Assembly (NCBI RefSeq): GCF_000744655.1
Contig: NZ_JQMJ01000004.1
Coordinates: forward strand, 2,480,001-2,544,000
Origin: Streptacidiphilus rugosus AM-16
Lineage (GTDB): Bacteria; Actinomycetota; Actinomycetes; Streptomycetales; Streptomycetaceae
Direction of reading: 5' to 3'
DNA length: 64,000 nt
Shown here piece by piece: positions 9,171 to 19,550 of this stretch; positions within the stretch are counted from its first letter, which is position 1; each line of letters opens with the position of its first letter. Both the position numbers and the translations under genes were made by a program. The notes under the pieces were generated by a model. It was not told the origin of the DNA, searched no databases, and saw only the letters and a list, made by a program, of their open reading frames with translations.

Positions 9171-9332
9171 GGGAGTCCGCTGCGGCTACTCTGCGCCGAG
9201 CTCCGCAGCGGACGTGTGGTGCGGGCAGCGCCCCCTCCGTCCTTGCATCAACACATCCTTGGTCGGGGACGGTGACGTTCGAAGGGGGGTTCCCTCGCGC
9301 TGGCACCCGGTGAGGGACCGGGTGAGGGTATG

Positions 9333-12050
<2,718 letters not shown>

Positions 12051-12655
12051 GAGCCGGTCTCCTGCCGCACGGTTGCCCTGACGCCGGAGAACATACCCAG
12101 ATCAAAGGCGGTTGGCTGCCCCCACTAGGCCGTCAGTGGCTGGTACCGACGGGTAACCAGCGAGATCGAAAGCTCGGATTCGGGCTTCGCCTGCGAAAGT
12201 AAAATCGTCGCCCTGACGCTAGCGCGTGTTCAGAGGTTGAACGCGGGGAAACCAGAAGATCACAGAAACCCGCCGCGCACCACACGTACTGCGACGAACG
12301 GGTTGCCTTGACTTGATGCATTGGAGGCAAGCCGGGCGCGAGACCGGCGCACTCGTTCGGGAAGCGTTTCACACCCCACGCCACCTGCAGTTTTACGTCC
12401 TTCTGACGTAAAGTGACGGCGAATGTGGCCGGAGTCACGCCCGTTTTGGACGCCCGTCTCACCCCTCGTACGTACCGGGTCTCACCATCCGTCGCCCTGC
12501 GTCCACCCCGTGTTCCCGCCGGGGCGGTTCGCCTTCGTTTCCACGGCGGCCCGATCGGGCACCCTGACGTAAACCCCCGTTCACCACACCTGTCGGCAGC
12601 GCCGCCAACAACAGGTCCTCACCTGTAGTCGCGCAAGCGAGGACGGAGTCGTGCA
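12051..12655. other. Long divergent intergenic region with operator-like repeats
   Basis: These 605 bases separate ppdK (minus) from the DUF6082-like gene (plus). Candidate control elements are TTGCCT (12303-12308) and AGGCAA (12325-12330) as an inverted pair, and a TTTACGTC/GACGTAAA palindrome at 12392-12412, whose CTGACGTAAA half recurs at 12564-12573. No small gene is convincing: the open frames lack ribosome-binding sites and domain-like composition. Confidence 0.55.
12392..12412. promoter_or_regulatory. Palindromic operator candidate TTTACGTC-N5-GACGTAAA
   Basis: A perfect 8+8 inverted repeat with a 5-bp spacer in the ppdK upstream region. The right-hand 10-mer CTGACGTAAA is repeated exactly at 12564-12573, between here and the plus-strand gene. 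Its AT-rich character stands out from the surrounding GC-rich sequence. Which regulator binds is unknown. Confidence 0.4.
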
Positions 12656-13393
12656 ATGCGAGGTCTACGCGCGTCGATCACCCTGATCCTGCCGCTGGTC
12701 GGCGCGGTCCTGCTCTGTGTGGCCCTGACCTGGGTTCTGGTCAGCCTCCCCTTCGGGCTGCTCCAGCACAGTGCACAGGCCAACGCCGGCAACGCCTTCA
12801 ACGGCGCGGCCGCCGTCGGCAGCACCCTGGTGCTCTTCTTCATGGTCCGCACCCTGCGACTGCAGGAGCTCGAACAACGCGCGCAGCGCGAGGAGCTGCG
12901 GCTCCAGCGCGCCGTGCTCCAGGAACAGTGCGCGAAGACCGAAGCCACCAACAGCGAACTGCGGCGCACCTCGGAGGCCCTGCTGCGGGGCCTGCACATG
13001 GGTCTGATGCGGCTCGCCATGGAGGACGAGGAGATCGCCACGCTCTGGCCCAGTTGCTCCGCCGACGCCCCGCCGGGCCGCAACAAGCAGTACCTCTACA
13101 TCAACCAGGTGATCTCGCTGCAGTACCTCGCGCTGGAGAGCGGCTACCCGCCCGCGATGATCGAGGCGAACCTGGCCGCCTTCTTCACCCAGCCCGTCTG
13201 GCGGGCGTTCTGGGAGGACACCCAGCCCGAACGGGCGACCCGCACCCCGCCCGGCACCCTGGAGGCCGACTTCTTCGTCATCGTCGAGCGGGCCTACCAG
13301 GCGGGAGCCGGCTCCGTGCCGCTCCACGGCCGCCGCGGCGAGCCCTCAGCCGACGGGCAGGTCCCGTCCGGCATGGACCAGCGTCTCGCGTGA
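12656..13393 (+). CDS. DUF6082-like membrane protein
   Basis: A 245-residue protein with two hydrophobic helices (about 8-34 and 47-64), a charged coiled-coil stretch (about 66-110, ELEQRAQREELRLQRAVLQE) and a cytoplasmic C-terminal domain containing YLYINQVISLQYLALESGY and PAMIEANLAAFF. This layout and these motifs fit the actinobacterial DUF6082 family, whose function is unknown. The ATG at 12656 has GGAG 7 nt upstream. Its 3' end overlaps the convergent 77-codon gene by 48 bp. Confidence 0.7.
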   Translation: MRGLRASITLILPLVGAVLLCVALTWVLVSLPFGLLQHSAQANAGNAFNGAAAVGSTLVLFFMVRTLRLQELEQRAQREELRLQRAVLQEQCAKTEATNSELRRTSEALLRGLHMGLMRLAMEDEEIATLWPSCSADAPPGRNKQYLYINQVISLQYLALESGYPPAMIEANLAAFFTQPVWRAFWEDTQPERATRTPPGTLEADFFVIVERAYQAGAGSVPLHGRRGEPSADGQVPSGMDQRLA

Positions 13394-13579
13394 CACGACG
13401 ACGATCCGTTCGTCCGCACCGCAGCCCGCGTCGTCGGGCAGCAGCCCGCGCAGCTGCTCCGTCATGTCCCGGCCGATCACCGCGAAGTCACCGTCGGCGA
13501 GCTCGAAGACATCGGGGCAGGTCGCCTCGGAGAGGCAACGCTCCTTCGGGGAACTGCCCAAGCGCCGAACGATCTCCAC
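13346..13579 (-). CDS. Small conserved protein, function unknown
   Basis: A 77-residue protein containing CPDVFELADGDFAVIGRDMT, a motif I recognise from small Streptomyces proteins often annotated only as hypothetical. The second half (ADERIVVVSRETLVHAGRDL) looks like one beta-strand and helix. The GTG at 13579 is backed by GGAGAGG 6 nt upstream, which argues for a real gene. Its last 48 bp run antisense to the end of the DUF6082-like gene. Confidence 0.7.
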   Translation of the reverse strand: MEIVRRLGSSPKERCLSEATCPDVFELADGDFAVIGRDMTEQLRGLLPDDAGCGADERIVVVSRETLVHAGRDLPVG

Positions 13580-13678
13580 ACTGTGCCTCTCCGCAGGAAC
13601 TGTCTGCGCAGACGATGGCAGATCCCAGCCGGAACAGCGGCCCCAGGAGCCCCGACTCCCCCTAATGCGTGGATTAAA

Positions 13679-14833
13679 TCAGCCGCCTGACGTATCCAGC
13701 TCCGCGTCGGCTGACGGAACGGCGCAGTCGTACGGGTCGTCCAGCCAGCCCTCGGGGAGCACCACACGGGCCGCGCCCGAGGTGCGGCCGCGGGGGCCGT
13801 CGGCGCTGTCCGGCCAGTGCTGGGCGGCGTCGATCCTGGAGAGGTGGTCCTCCAGCTCGGCCAGCGAGGAGACGGTGGCGAGGGCGTTGCGCAGCTCCGA
13901 GCCGACCGAGAAGCCCTTGGTGTACCAGGCCACGTGCTTGCGGAAGTCGACGACGCCGCGCTTCTCGTCGCCGATCCACTCCCCCAGCAGCTCGGCGTGG
14001 CGCACCATGGTGCGGGCCACGTAGCCGAAGTCGGGGCGGGCGTAGTCGACCTCGCCCTCGAAGACGCTGACCAGCTCCTTGAACAGCCACGGCCGCCCCA
14101 GGCAGCCGCGGCCGACGACCACGCCGTCGCAGCCGGTCTCGCGGACCATGCGGGCCGCGTCGTCGGCCGACCAGATGTCGCCGTTGCCGAGCACAGGGAC
14201 GTGGGCGGGGACGATCTCGCGCAGGCGGGCGATCGCCGACCAGTCGGCCTCGCCGCTGTAGTGCTGGATCGCGGTGCGGCCGTGCAGGGCGATCGCGGCG
14301 ACGCCCTCCTCCGCGCCGATCCGGCCGGCGTCGAGGTAGGTGATGTGGTCGTCGTCGATGCCCATCCGCATCTTCATGGTGACCGGCAGGTCGCCCGCGT
14401 TGCGGACGGCCTCGCGGAGGATCTCGCGGAGCAGGTTCCGCTTGTAGGGCAGGGCGGAGCCGCCGCCCTTGCGGGTGACCTTGGGGACCGGGCAGCCGAA
14501 GTTGAGGTCGATGTGGTCGGCCAGGTCCTCCTCGGCGATCATCTTCGCCGCGCGGCCGACGGTCTCCGGGTCCACGCCGTACAGCTGGACCGAGCGCGGC
14601 TGCTCGCTCGGGTCGAAGTGGATCAGCTGCATGGTCTTGGCGTTCCGCTCGACCAGGGCCCTGGTCGTGATCATCTCCGAGACGAACAGCCCCTTGCCCC
14701 CGCTCTGCTCGCGGCAGAGGGTGCGGAACGGCGCGTTGGTGATCCCCGCCATCGGCGCGAGCACGACGGGCGGCCACACCTCCAGCGCGCCGAGGCGCAA
14801 CGGAGCTGCGGTGACGGTGTCCGTGATGCTCAT
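13679..14833 (-). CDS. dusB: tRNA-dihydrouridine synthase
   Basis: FMN-dependent reductase that converts specific uridines in the tRNA D-loop to dihydrouridine. The 384-residue TIM-barrel protein shows APMAGITNAPFR (26-37), the catalytic Cys114 in NFGCPVPKVT, MKMRMG, ALHGRTA.QHYSG and the FMN-phosphate-binding GNGDIW and GVVVGRGCLGRPW. The ATG at 14833 has GAGGA 9 nt upstream. The bacterial DusB subfamily fits best by motif, but DusA/DusC cannot be excluded without alignment. A short gap separates it from the MmyB-type regulator on the same strand. Confidence 0.93.
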   Translation of the reverse strand: MSITDTVTAAPLRLGALEVWPPVVLAPMAGITNAPFRTLCREQSGGKGLFVSEMITTRALVERNAKTMQLIHFDPSEQPRSVQLYGVDPETVGRAAKMIAEEDLADHIDLNFGCPVPKVTRKGGGSALPYKRNLLREILREAVRNAGDLPVTMKMRMGIDDDHITYLDAGRIGAEEGVAAIALHGRTAIQHYSGEADWSAIARLREIVPAHVPVLGNGDIWSADDAARMVRETGCDGVVVGRGCLGRPWLFKELVSVFEGEVDYARPDFGYVARTMVRHAELLGEWIGDEKRGVVDFRKHVAWYTKGFSVGSELRNALATVSSLAELEDHLSRIDAAQHWPDSADGPRGRTSGAARVVLPEGWLDDPYDCAVPSADAELDTSGG

Positions 14834-14897
14834 CCGGGAAGATCCTCAGCGACGGGGGCGGGCCAGGGCGGCGCCCGGCGCGGACCGGGCAGAACCT

Positions 14898-15794
14898 CTA
14901 TTGTCCCATCGCCGCCAGACGCTCCACGCGCTCCCTGGTCTGGGGGTCCGCCGGAACATAGGTGATCATGCGGTAACCGGGCCGCGGACCCAGCCACAGG
15001 TTGGTGTACTCGAAGTTCAGCAGACCCACCTCGGCGTTCAGGAAGCGCTTGGTGCCCTCCGAGGTGCCGGTCACGTCGTGGTGCTCCCAGTGCTCGACGA
15101 ACTCGGGCGAGGCCAGTTGCAGCCGCTTGAGCAGCGACTTGTACTTCGGCTCCGCCACGTGCTCGGCGAGCGCGACCCGGAACTTGGCCACCATGTGCGG
15201 CACCGCCTGCTCCCAGTCGACCAGCAGCTCCCGCCAGCTCGGCTCGGTGAAGGCCAGCCAGAGGATGTTGCGCTCCTCGGGCGCGAAGCGCTCGAGACCG
15301 CCGCAGAGCCGGGAGTAGACGTCGTTGCAGCCGATCACGTCGAAGCGCGCGTTCAGCACCATCGCGGGCATCGGCGCGAGCTGGTCGAGGATCGCGCGGA
15401 CCGTCGGGGTGACCACCGGGCACTCGCGCGGCGCGCCCGCCGGGTCCGCGGCGCCGGCCAGGGCGAACAGGTGCTGCCGCTCGACCTGGTCCAGCAGCAG
15501 CCCGCGCGCGATGGCGTCGAGGACCTGCCCGGACACCTGGATGTCCCGGGCCTGCTCCAGCCACGTGTACCAGGTGACCCCTACCGCGGCGAGCTGCGCG
15601 ACCTCCTCGCGGCGCAGCCCCGGCGTCCGGCGGCGGCCGCCGCTGGGCAGGCCGACCTGCTCCGGCGAGATCCGCTCGCGGCGGCTGCGCAGGAACGCGG
15701 CCAGCTCGCGGCGGCGCAGGTCGCCGCGCCGCTCGGCGGTGGGGGCCGAGTGGACGAGTTCGAGGGGCGGAGTGGACGCGGCGGCTGTGGTCAT
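14898..15794 (-). CDS. XRE-type regulator with MmyB-like ligand domain
   Basis: A 298-residue transcription factor. A helix-turn-helix at about 28-95 contains RRRTPGLRREEVAQLAAVGVTWYTWLEQ, the hallmark of the actinobacterial 'MmyB' group. A C-terminal ligand-binding domain contains ILDQLAPMPAMVLNARFDVIGCN and the NILWLAF motif. These proteins commonly sit divergent to, and control, a dehydrogenase or transporter. Here the divergent partner is an MFS exporter 102 bp away, with palindromes in between. The ligand is unknown. Confidence 0.9.
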   Translation of the reverse strand: MTTAAASTPPLELVHSAPTAERRGDLRRRELAAFLRSRRERISPEQVGLPSGGRRRTPGLRREEVAQLAAVGVTWYTWLEQARDIQVSGQVLDAIARGLLLDQVERQHLFALAGAADPAGAPRECPVVTPTVRAILDQLAPMPAMVLNARFDVIGCNDVYSRLCGGLERFAPEERNILWLAFTEPSWRELLVDWEQAVPHMVAKFRVALAEHVAEPKYKSLLKRLQLASPEFVEHWEHHDVTGTSEGTKRFLNAEVGLLNFEYTNLWLGPRPGYRMITYVPADPQTRERVERLAAMGQ

Positions 15795-15802
15795 GTATCC
15801 CA

Positions 15803-15869
15803 GGATGCGTCATCTCGCATCCCGTTGCCAGGTACTCCCGGTACCAGGATAACCAGACACTGGTACCAG
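15803..15869. promoter_or_regulatory. Operator cluster between MmyB-type regulator and MFS exporter
   Basis: Three symmetrical elements lie in 67 bp of the divergent promoter: GGATGCG-N6-CGCATCC (15803-15822), CCGGTACCAGG (about 15838-15848) and the perfect palindrome CTGGTACCAG (15860-15869). The last two share the GGTACCAG core and look like two sites for one dimeric regulator, presumably the adjacent MmyB-type protein. This is inferred from position and symmetry. Confidence 0.5.
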
Positions 15870-15896
15870 GCTACGGCGCGGCGGACAGTAGTCCTC

Positions 15897-17417
15897 GTGA
15901 GCATCCAGAGCACACCTCCGCAGACCGCCGGGACACCCACCCGGGCCAACGTCCTGCCCCGCGTCATCCGCGTGGGCGACACCGCCCCCTCCGCCGCCGG
16001 CGCCACCTCCTCCGCCGCCAGGACCGCTCCCGCCCAGCCCCGGCTGAGCACCCTGGGCCTGGTCACCGTCCTGCTCGGCGCCTTCCTGCCGATGCTGGAC
16101 TTCTTCATCGTCAACGTCGCGCTGCCGACCATCGACCGCGACCTCTCCGCCGGTCCGGCCACCCTGGAACTCTTCGTCGCCGGCTACGGCATCGCCTACG
16201 CGGTGCTGCTGGTCCTCGGCGGCCGCCTCGGCGACCTGTACGGGCGCAAGAAGCTCTTCGTCGCCGGCGCGCTCCTCTTCGGACTCACCTCGCTGGCCTG
16301 CGGGCTCGCGCCGACCGCCCTGGCGCTCGTCGTCGCCAGGGTCGCGCAGGGCGCGTCCGCCGCGCTGATGCTGCCGCAGGCGCTGGCCACCATCCAGGCC
16401 GCCACCGACGGCGAGCGCAAGGCCAAGGCCATGGGCATCTACGGCGCCGTGGGCGGGATCTCCGTCGTGATCGGCCAGGTGCTGGGCGGCGTACTGCTCT
16501 CCGCGAACCTGTTCGGCACCGGCTGGCGGTTCATCTTCCTGGTCAACGTGCCGGTCGCGCTGGCCGCCGTGCTGCTCGCCAGCCGCGCCGTCCCCGAGAC
16601 CCGCTCGGCCAACCCGGCGCGCGTCGACGTCCCCGGCACCGTGCTCCTCGGCGCGGCCCTGCTCGCGCTGCTGGTCCCGCTGATGGAGGGCCGCTCACTG
16701 GGCTGGCCCGCCTGGACCTGGGTGCTGCTGGCCGCCTCGCCCTTCCTCTTCGGGGCCTTCGTGTCGGTCGAGCGCCGCGGCGAGCGGGCCGGTCAGGTTC
16801 CGCTGGTCCCGCTGTCGCTGCTGAAGCTGCGCGGGCTGCGGGTCGGCCTGACCATGGCGGTGCCGTTCTTCGCCGGCTTCGGCGGCTTCATGATGGTGAT
16901 GGCCGTGGCGCTGCAGGTCGGCCTGCACGAGGGCCCGATCGCCTCCGGTCTGGCGATGGTCCCGATGGCGACCGGCTTCTTCGCCGCCTCGCTGGCCGGT
17001 CCCCGGCTGCTGAGCCGCTTCGGCTCCCGCGTCATCGTGACCGGCGCGGTGATCCAGGCCATCGGCCTGGGCGTGCTGACCCTGACGGTGCTGACCGACT
17101 GGTCCGGCCTGAGCCCGTGGGTGCTGCTGCCCGGCATGGCGATCGCCGGCACCGGCCAGGGTCTGGTCATGCCGCCGCTCATCCGGCTGGTGCTGGGTCA
17201 GGTTCCGGTCGAGCGGGCGGGCGTGGGCGGCGGGATCCTCGCCACCACCCAGCAGTCCTCGCTGGCCCTCGGCGTCGCGACCCTGGGCACGCTGTTCCTC
17301 TCCCTCTCCCCCACCATGGGCATGCACCACGCCCTGGCGCTGGTCCTGGCCCTGCAGTTCGCGGCGACCTTCGCGGTCATCGCCCTGGCGACGCGCCTGC
17401 CGCGCTCGGTCGGGTGA
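15897..17417 (+). CDS. MFS transporter, DHA2-type (EmrB/QacA-like) exporter
   Basis: A drug/proton-antiporter-type membrane protein of 506 residues with roughly 14 hydrophobic helices. A 48-residue Pro/Thr/Ala-rich tail precedes the first helix. DHA2 signatures are MLDFFIVNVALPTID in helix 1 and the motif-A loop GGRLGDLYGRKKLF. The GTG at 15897 follows the divergent operator region directly; a much longer upstream open frame is a shadow through the antisense genes. Induction by a toxic compound, relieved by the neighbouring regulator, is a reasonable guess. The substrate is unknown. Confidence 0.88.
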   Translation: MSIQSTPPQTAGTPTRANVLPRVIRVGDTAPSAAGATSSAARTAPAQPRLSTLGLVTVLLGAFLPMLDFFIVNVALPTIDRDLSAGPATLELFVAGYGIAYAVLLVLGGRLGDLYGRKKLFVAGALLFGLTSLACGLAPTALALVVARVAQGASAALMLPQALATIQAATDGERKAKAMGIYGAVGGISVVIGQVLGGVLLSANLFGTGWRFIFLVNVPVALAAVLLASRAVPETRSANPARVDVPGTVLLGAALLALLVPLMEGRSLGWPAWTWVLLAASPFLFGAFVSVERRGERAGQVPLVPLSLLKLRGLRVGLTMAVPFFAGFGGFMMVMAVALQVGLHEGPIASGLAMVPMATGFFAASLAGPRLLSRFGSRVIVTGAVIQAIGLGVLTLTVLTDWSGLSPWVLLPGMAIAGTGQGLVMPPLIRLVLGQVPVERAGVGGGILATTQQSSLALGVATLGTLFLSLSPTMGMHHALALVLALQFAATFAVIALATRLPRSVG

Positions 17418-17471
17418 GCCCTGTGGATAACCCGTCGCTCGCTGTCACACCCCCGTGCGAGCATCCCTCCC

Positions 17472-18065
17472 ATGAACGCGCACGAGATCGACACCCACAC
17501 CCACCCGGCGGCAGCCCGTAGCCGGGAGCAGCTCGCGGCCCTGACGGCAGCCGGCGCCCGCCCGAAGTGGCTGATGTTCTGGGGGCATCAGCCACAGAGG
17601 GACGGCAGCGTCGGCTCCGGCGCGCTGAGCCAGTGGTGGCCGTGCCGCTTCGAGGTCGACGGCGTCGAGTACCGCAGCGCCGAGCACTGGATGATGGCCG
17701 CCAAGGCTCGCCTCTTCGACGACGAGGCCGCCGTGGCCCCGATCCTCGCGGCCCGCACGCCGGCCGAGGCCAAGGCGCTGGGCCGGCTGGTGTCGGGCTT
17801 CGAGGAGTCCCGCTGGGCGGCGGAACGCTTCGAGCTCGTGGTGCGGGGCAATGTCGCCAAGTTCGGCCAGGACCAGGCGCTCCGCGCCTACCTCCTGGGC
17901 ACCGCCCAGCGGGTCCTGGTCGAGGCCAGCCCCCGCGACCGTATCTGGGGCATAGGCCTCGGCGCGGCCAACCCCGCCGCCACCGACCCCGCCCGCTGGC
18001 GCGGCCTCAACCTCCTCGGCTTCGCCCTGATGGAGGCCCGGGAGCGCCTCGCCGCCGCCCAGTGA
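17472..18065 (+). CDS. NADAR family protein (YbiA-like)
   Basis: A 197-residue cytoplasmic protein of the NADAR fold, a family linked to N-glycosidic cleavage of ADP-ribose-type or riboflavin-pathway intermediates. Visible family features are FWGHQP, LSQWWPCRFEVDG, YRSAEHWMMAAKARLFDD (with the conserved Glu in SAEHWM) and SPRDRIWGIGLGA. The ATG at 17472 has only a weak ribosome-binding site, 54 bp behind the MFS stop, so read-through from the exporter gene is possible. It converges with the DUF4097 gene. Confidence 0.85.
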   Translation: MNAHEIDTHTHPAAARSREQLAALTAAGARPKWLMFWGHQPQRDGSVGSGALSQWWPCRFEVDGVEYRSAEHWMMAAKARLFDDEAAVAPILAARTPAEAKALGRLVSGFEESRWAAERFELVVRGNVAKFGQDQALRAYLLGTAQRVLVEASPRDRIWGIGLGAANPAATDPARWRGLNLLGFALMEARERLAAAQ

Positions 18066-18096
18066 TCCCGGGCCGGTTCCGGCGTCGGCGGTCGGG

Positions 18097-18900
18097 TCAG
18101 CGGTAGCTGATCGAGATCGCGCCGCTGGTGGCCGTGGCCGTGATGAGGCCCGGGGCCGAGTCGCTGGCCAGGCCGTCGTCCACGGAGGCCGCACCCGCAC
18201 CCGAGCCGACGGACGCGGTCACGTGGTACCGGCTGCCACGCGGCAGGGCGAGGCTGAGTGCGCCGGAGGTCACCGACGTGGTCACCTTCGACGGCGGGTG
18301 GGCGAAGTCCAGGTCGACCGAGCCCGAGCCGGCCGTCGCCGAGACCGTGGTCGAGGTCAGCCCCGAGGCTTCGATCGCGCCGCTCGACGCCTGCGCGTCC
18401 ACGTCGCCGGAAAGGTTGTTCAAGGTGATGGCCCCCGAGGAGGCCCGTGCCTGGACCGGGCCGGTCAGGGCGGTGACCGTGATCGCGCCCGAGCTGGTCC
18501 GGGCGTCGACCGAGGCGGCGGGGGGCACCTGGATGTCGACGTCCGCGCTGCACGTGCCGAATCCGGCCAGGAACTTCCCCTGGCTGTCGCAGCTCACCTT
18601 GACCGACAGGACGCCCTGGGCGTCCAGTTGCACGTCGACCAGCGGTTTCGAGGTGACCCAGGTGAGTTTCGCCGTCACCGAGGCGGACCGGTCGGGGCCG
18701 GAGACGATCCGGACCCCGGCGTCGGGCGCGAAGACCTGGACGGCCCTGACGTCCCGGTCCGTGTACCCCGTCGTCTGCTGCGCGTGCTGCTCCAGCAGCC
18801 AGGTCACCACGGTTCCCCCGGAGACCAGGGTCACGACCACGACCACCACCGCGGCGAGCGAGTACCAGAGGCCGCGGCGGCGGGCCGGCTCGGCCGTCAT
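18097..18900 (-). CDS. DUF4097 (adhesin-like beta-helix) membrane-anchored protein
   Basis: A 267-residue protein with one N-terminal membrane helix (about 11-35). The extracytoplasmic domain is built from repeated 'ASSGAI...' turns (SSGAITV, SSGAITL, SSGAIEA, TSGALSL, TSGAISI), the signature of the DUF4097 beta-solenoid. Its ATG overlaps the response-regulator stop codon as ATGA, so the two are translationally coupled; GGAGGAG 6 nt upstream is a strong ribosome-binding site. Being last in the kinase-regulator operon suggests a surface output or feedback partner of that system. Its function is unknown. Confidence 0.85.
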   Translation of the reverse strand: MTAEPARRRGLWYSLAAVVVVVVTLVSGGTVVTWLLEQHAQQTTGYTDRDVRAVQVFAPDAGVRIVSGPDRSASVTAKLTWVTSKPLVDVQLDAQGVLSVKVSCDSQGKFLAGFGTCSADVDIQVPPAASVDARTSSGAITVTALTGPVQARASSGAITLNNLSGDVDAQASSGAIEASGLTSTTVSATAGSGSVDLDFAHPPSKVTTSVTSGALSLALPRGSRYHVTASVGSGAGAASVDDGLASDSAPGLITATATSGAISISYR

Positions 18901-19550
18901 GACGACTCCTCCGATTCGAGGAAGCGCAGCACGGCCATGACCCGCCGGTGCTCGCCGTCGGTCGGGCTGAGGCCGAGCTTCATGAAGATGTTGTTGATGT
19001 GCTTGGCCACCGCGCTCTCGCTGACCACCAGGCCCTGCGCGATCGCCGCGTTCGAGCGCCCCTCCGCCATCAGGGCCAGGACCTCCCGCTCGCGCGGGGT
19101 CAGCAGGTCCAGCGGGCCGCTCTGGCGGCGCAGCAGCAGCTGCGAGACGACCTCGGGGTCCAACGCCGTGCCGCCCGCCGCGACCCGTTCCAGCGCGTCG
19201 AGGAAGTCGTCGACGTTGCCGACCCGCTCCTTCAGCAGGTAGCCGACGCCGCGGTTGTTGCCGGTCAGCAGGTCGGCGGCGTACCGCTCCTCGACGTACT
19301 GGGAGAGCAGCAGCACCGCGATCTCCGGATACTGACGCCGGATCAGCAGGGCGGCCCGAACGCCCTCGTCGGTCAGTCCCGGCGGCATCCGCACATCGGT
19401 GACGACCACGTCGGGCCGGTGCTCCTCGACGGCCGCCAGCAGCTGCTCCGCGTCGTTGACCGCGGCCAGGACCGTGTAGCCCACGGCCTCCAGCACCTTG
19501 ACCAGGCCCGCCCGCAGCAGGACCGAGTCCTCGGCGATTACAGCACGCAC
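18897..19550 (-). CDS. NarL/FixJ-family response regulator
   Basis: A 217-residue two-component regulator: receiver domain with phospho-acceptor Asp52 in VVTDVRMPP (acidic pair Glu7-Asp8, Lys107 in YLLKERV) and a C-terminal LuxR-type helix-turn-helix (LTPREREVLALMAEGRSNAAIAQ, then SAVAKHINNIFMKLGL). The GTG at 19550 has GGAG 5 nt upstream. It overlaps the kinase gene by 13 bp and the DUF4097 gene by 4 bp, so all three form one operon. Confidence 0.95.
   Translation of the reverse strand: MRAVIAEDSVLLRAGLVKVLEAVGYTVLAAVNDAEQLLAAVEEHRPDVVVTDVRMPPGLTDEGVRAALLIRRQYPEIAVLLLSQYVEERYAADLLTGNNRGVGYLLKERVGNVDDFLDALERVAAGGTALDPEVVSQLLLRRQSGPLDLLTPREREVLALMAEGRSNAAIAQGLVVSESAVAKHINNIFMKLGLSPTDGEHRRVMAVLRFLESEESS

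Larger units (their letters stand above)
8913..9332. other. Hairpin-rich spacer between ppdK and the secreted-protein gene
   Basis: This 420-bp stretch lies downstream of ppdK and upstream of the secreted HExxE gene, both on the minus strand. It contains two strong hairpins, listed separately. It must also contain the secreted gene's promoter. I see no open reading frame here that deserves a call. Confidence 0.6.

Noticed and set aside
12413-12628. Possible 71-codon gene in the ppdK upstream spacer
   Set aside because: No ribosome-binding site, Pro/Arg-rich sequence and no recognisable motif.
14469-15896. Long in-frame extension of the MFS exporter gene upstream to 14469
   Set aside because: It overlaps dusB and the divergent regulator on the other strand and encodes low-complexity sequence; the GTG at 15897 directly precedes the family start.
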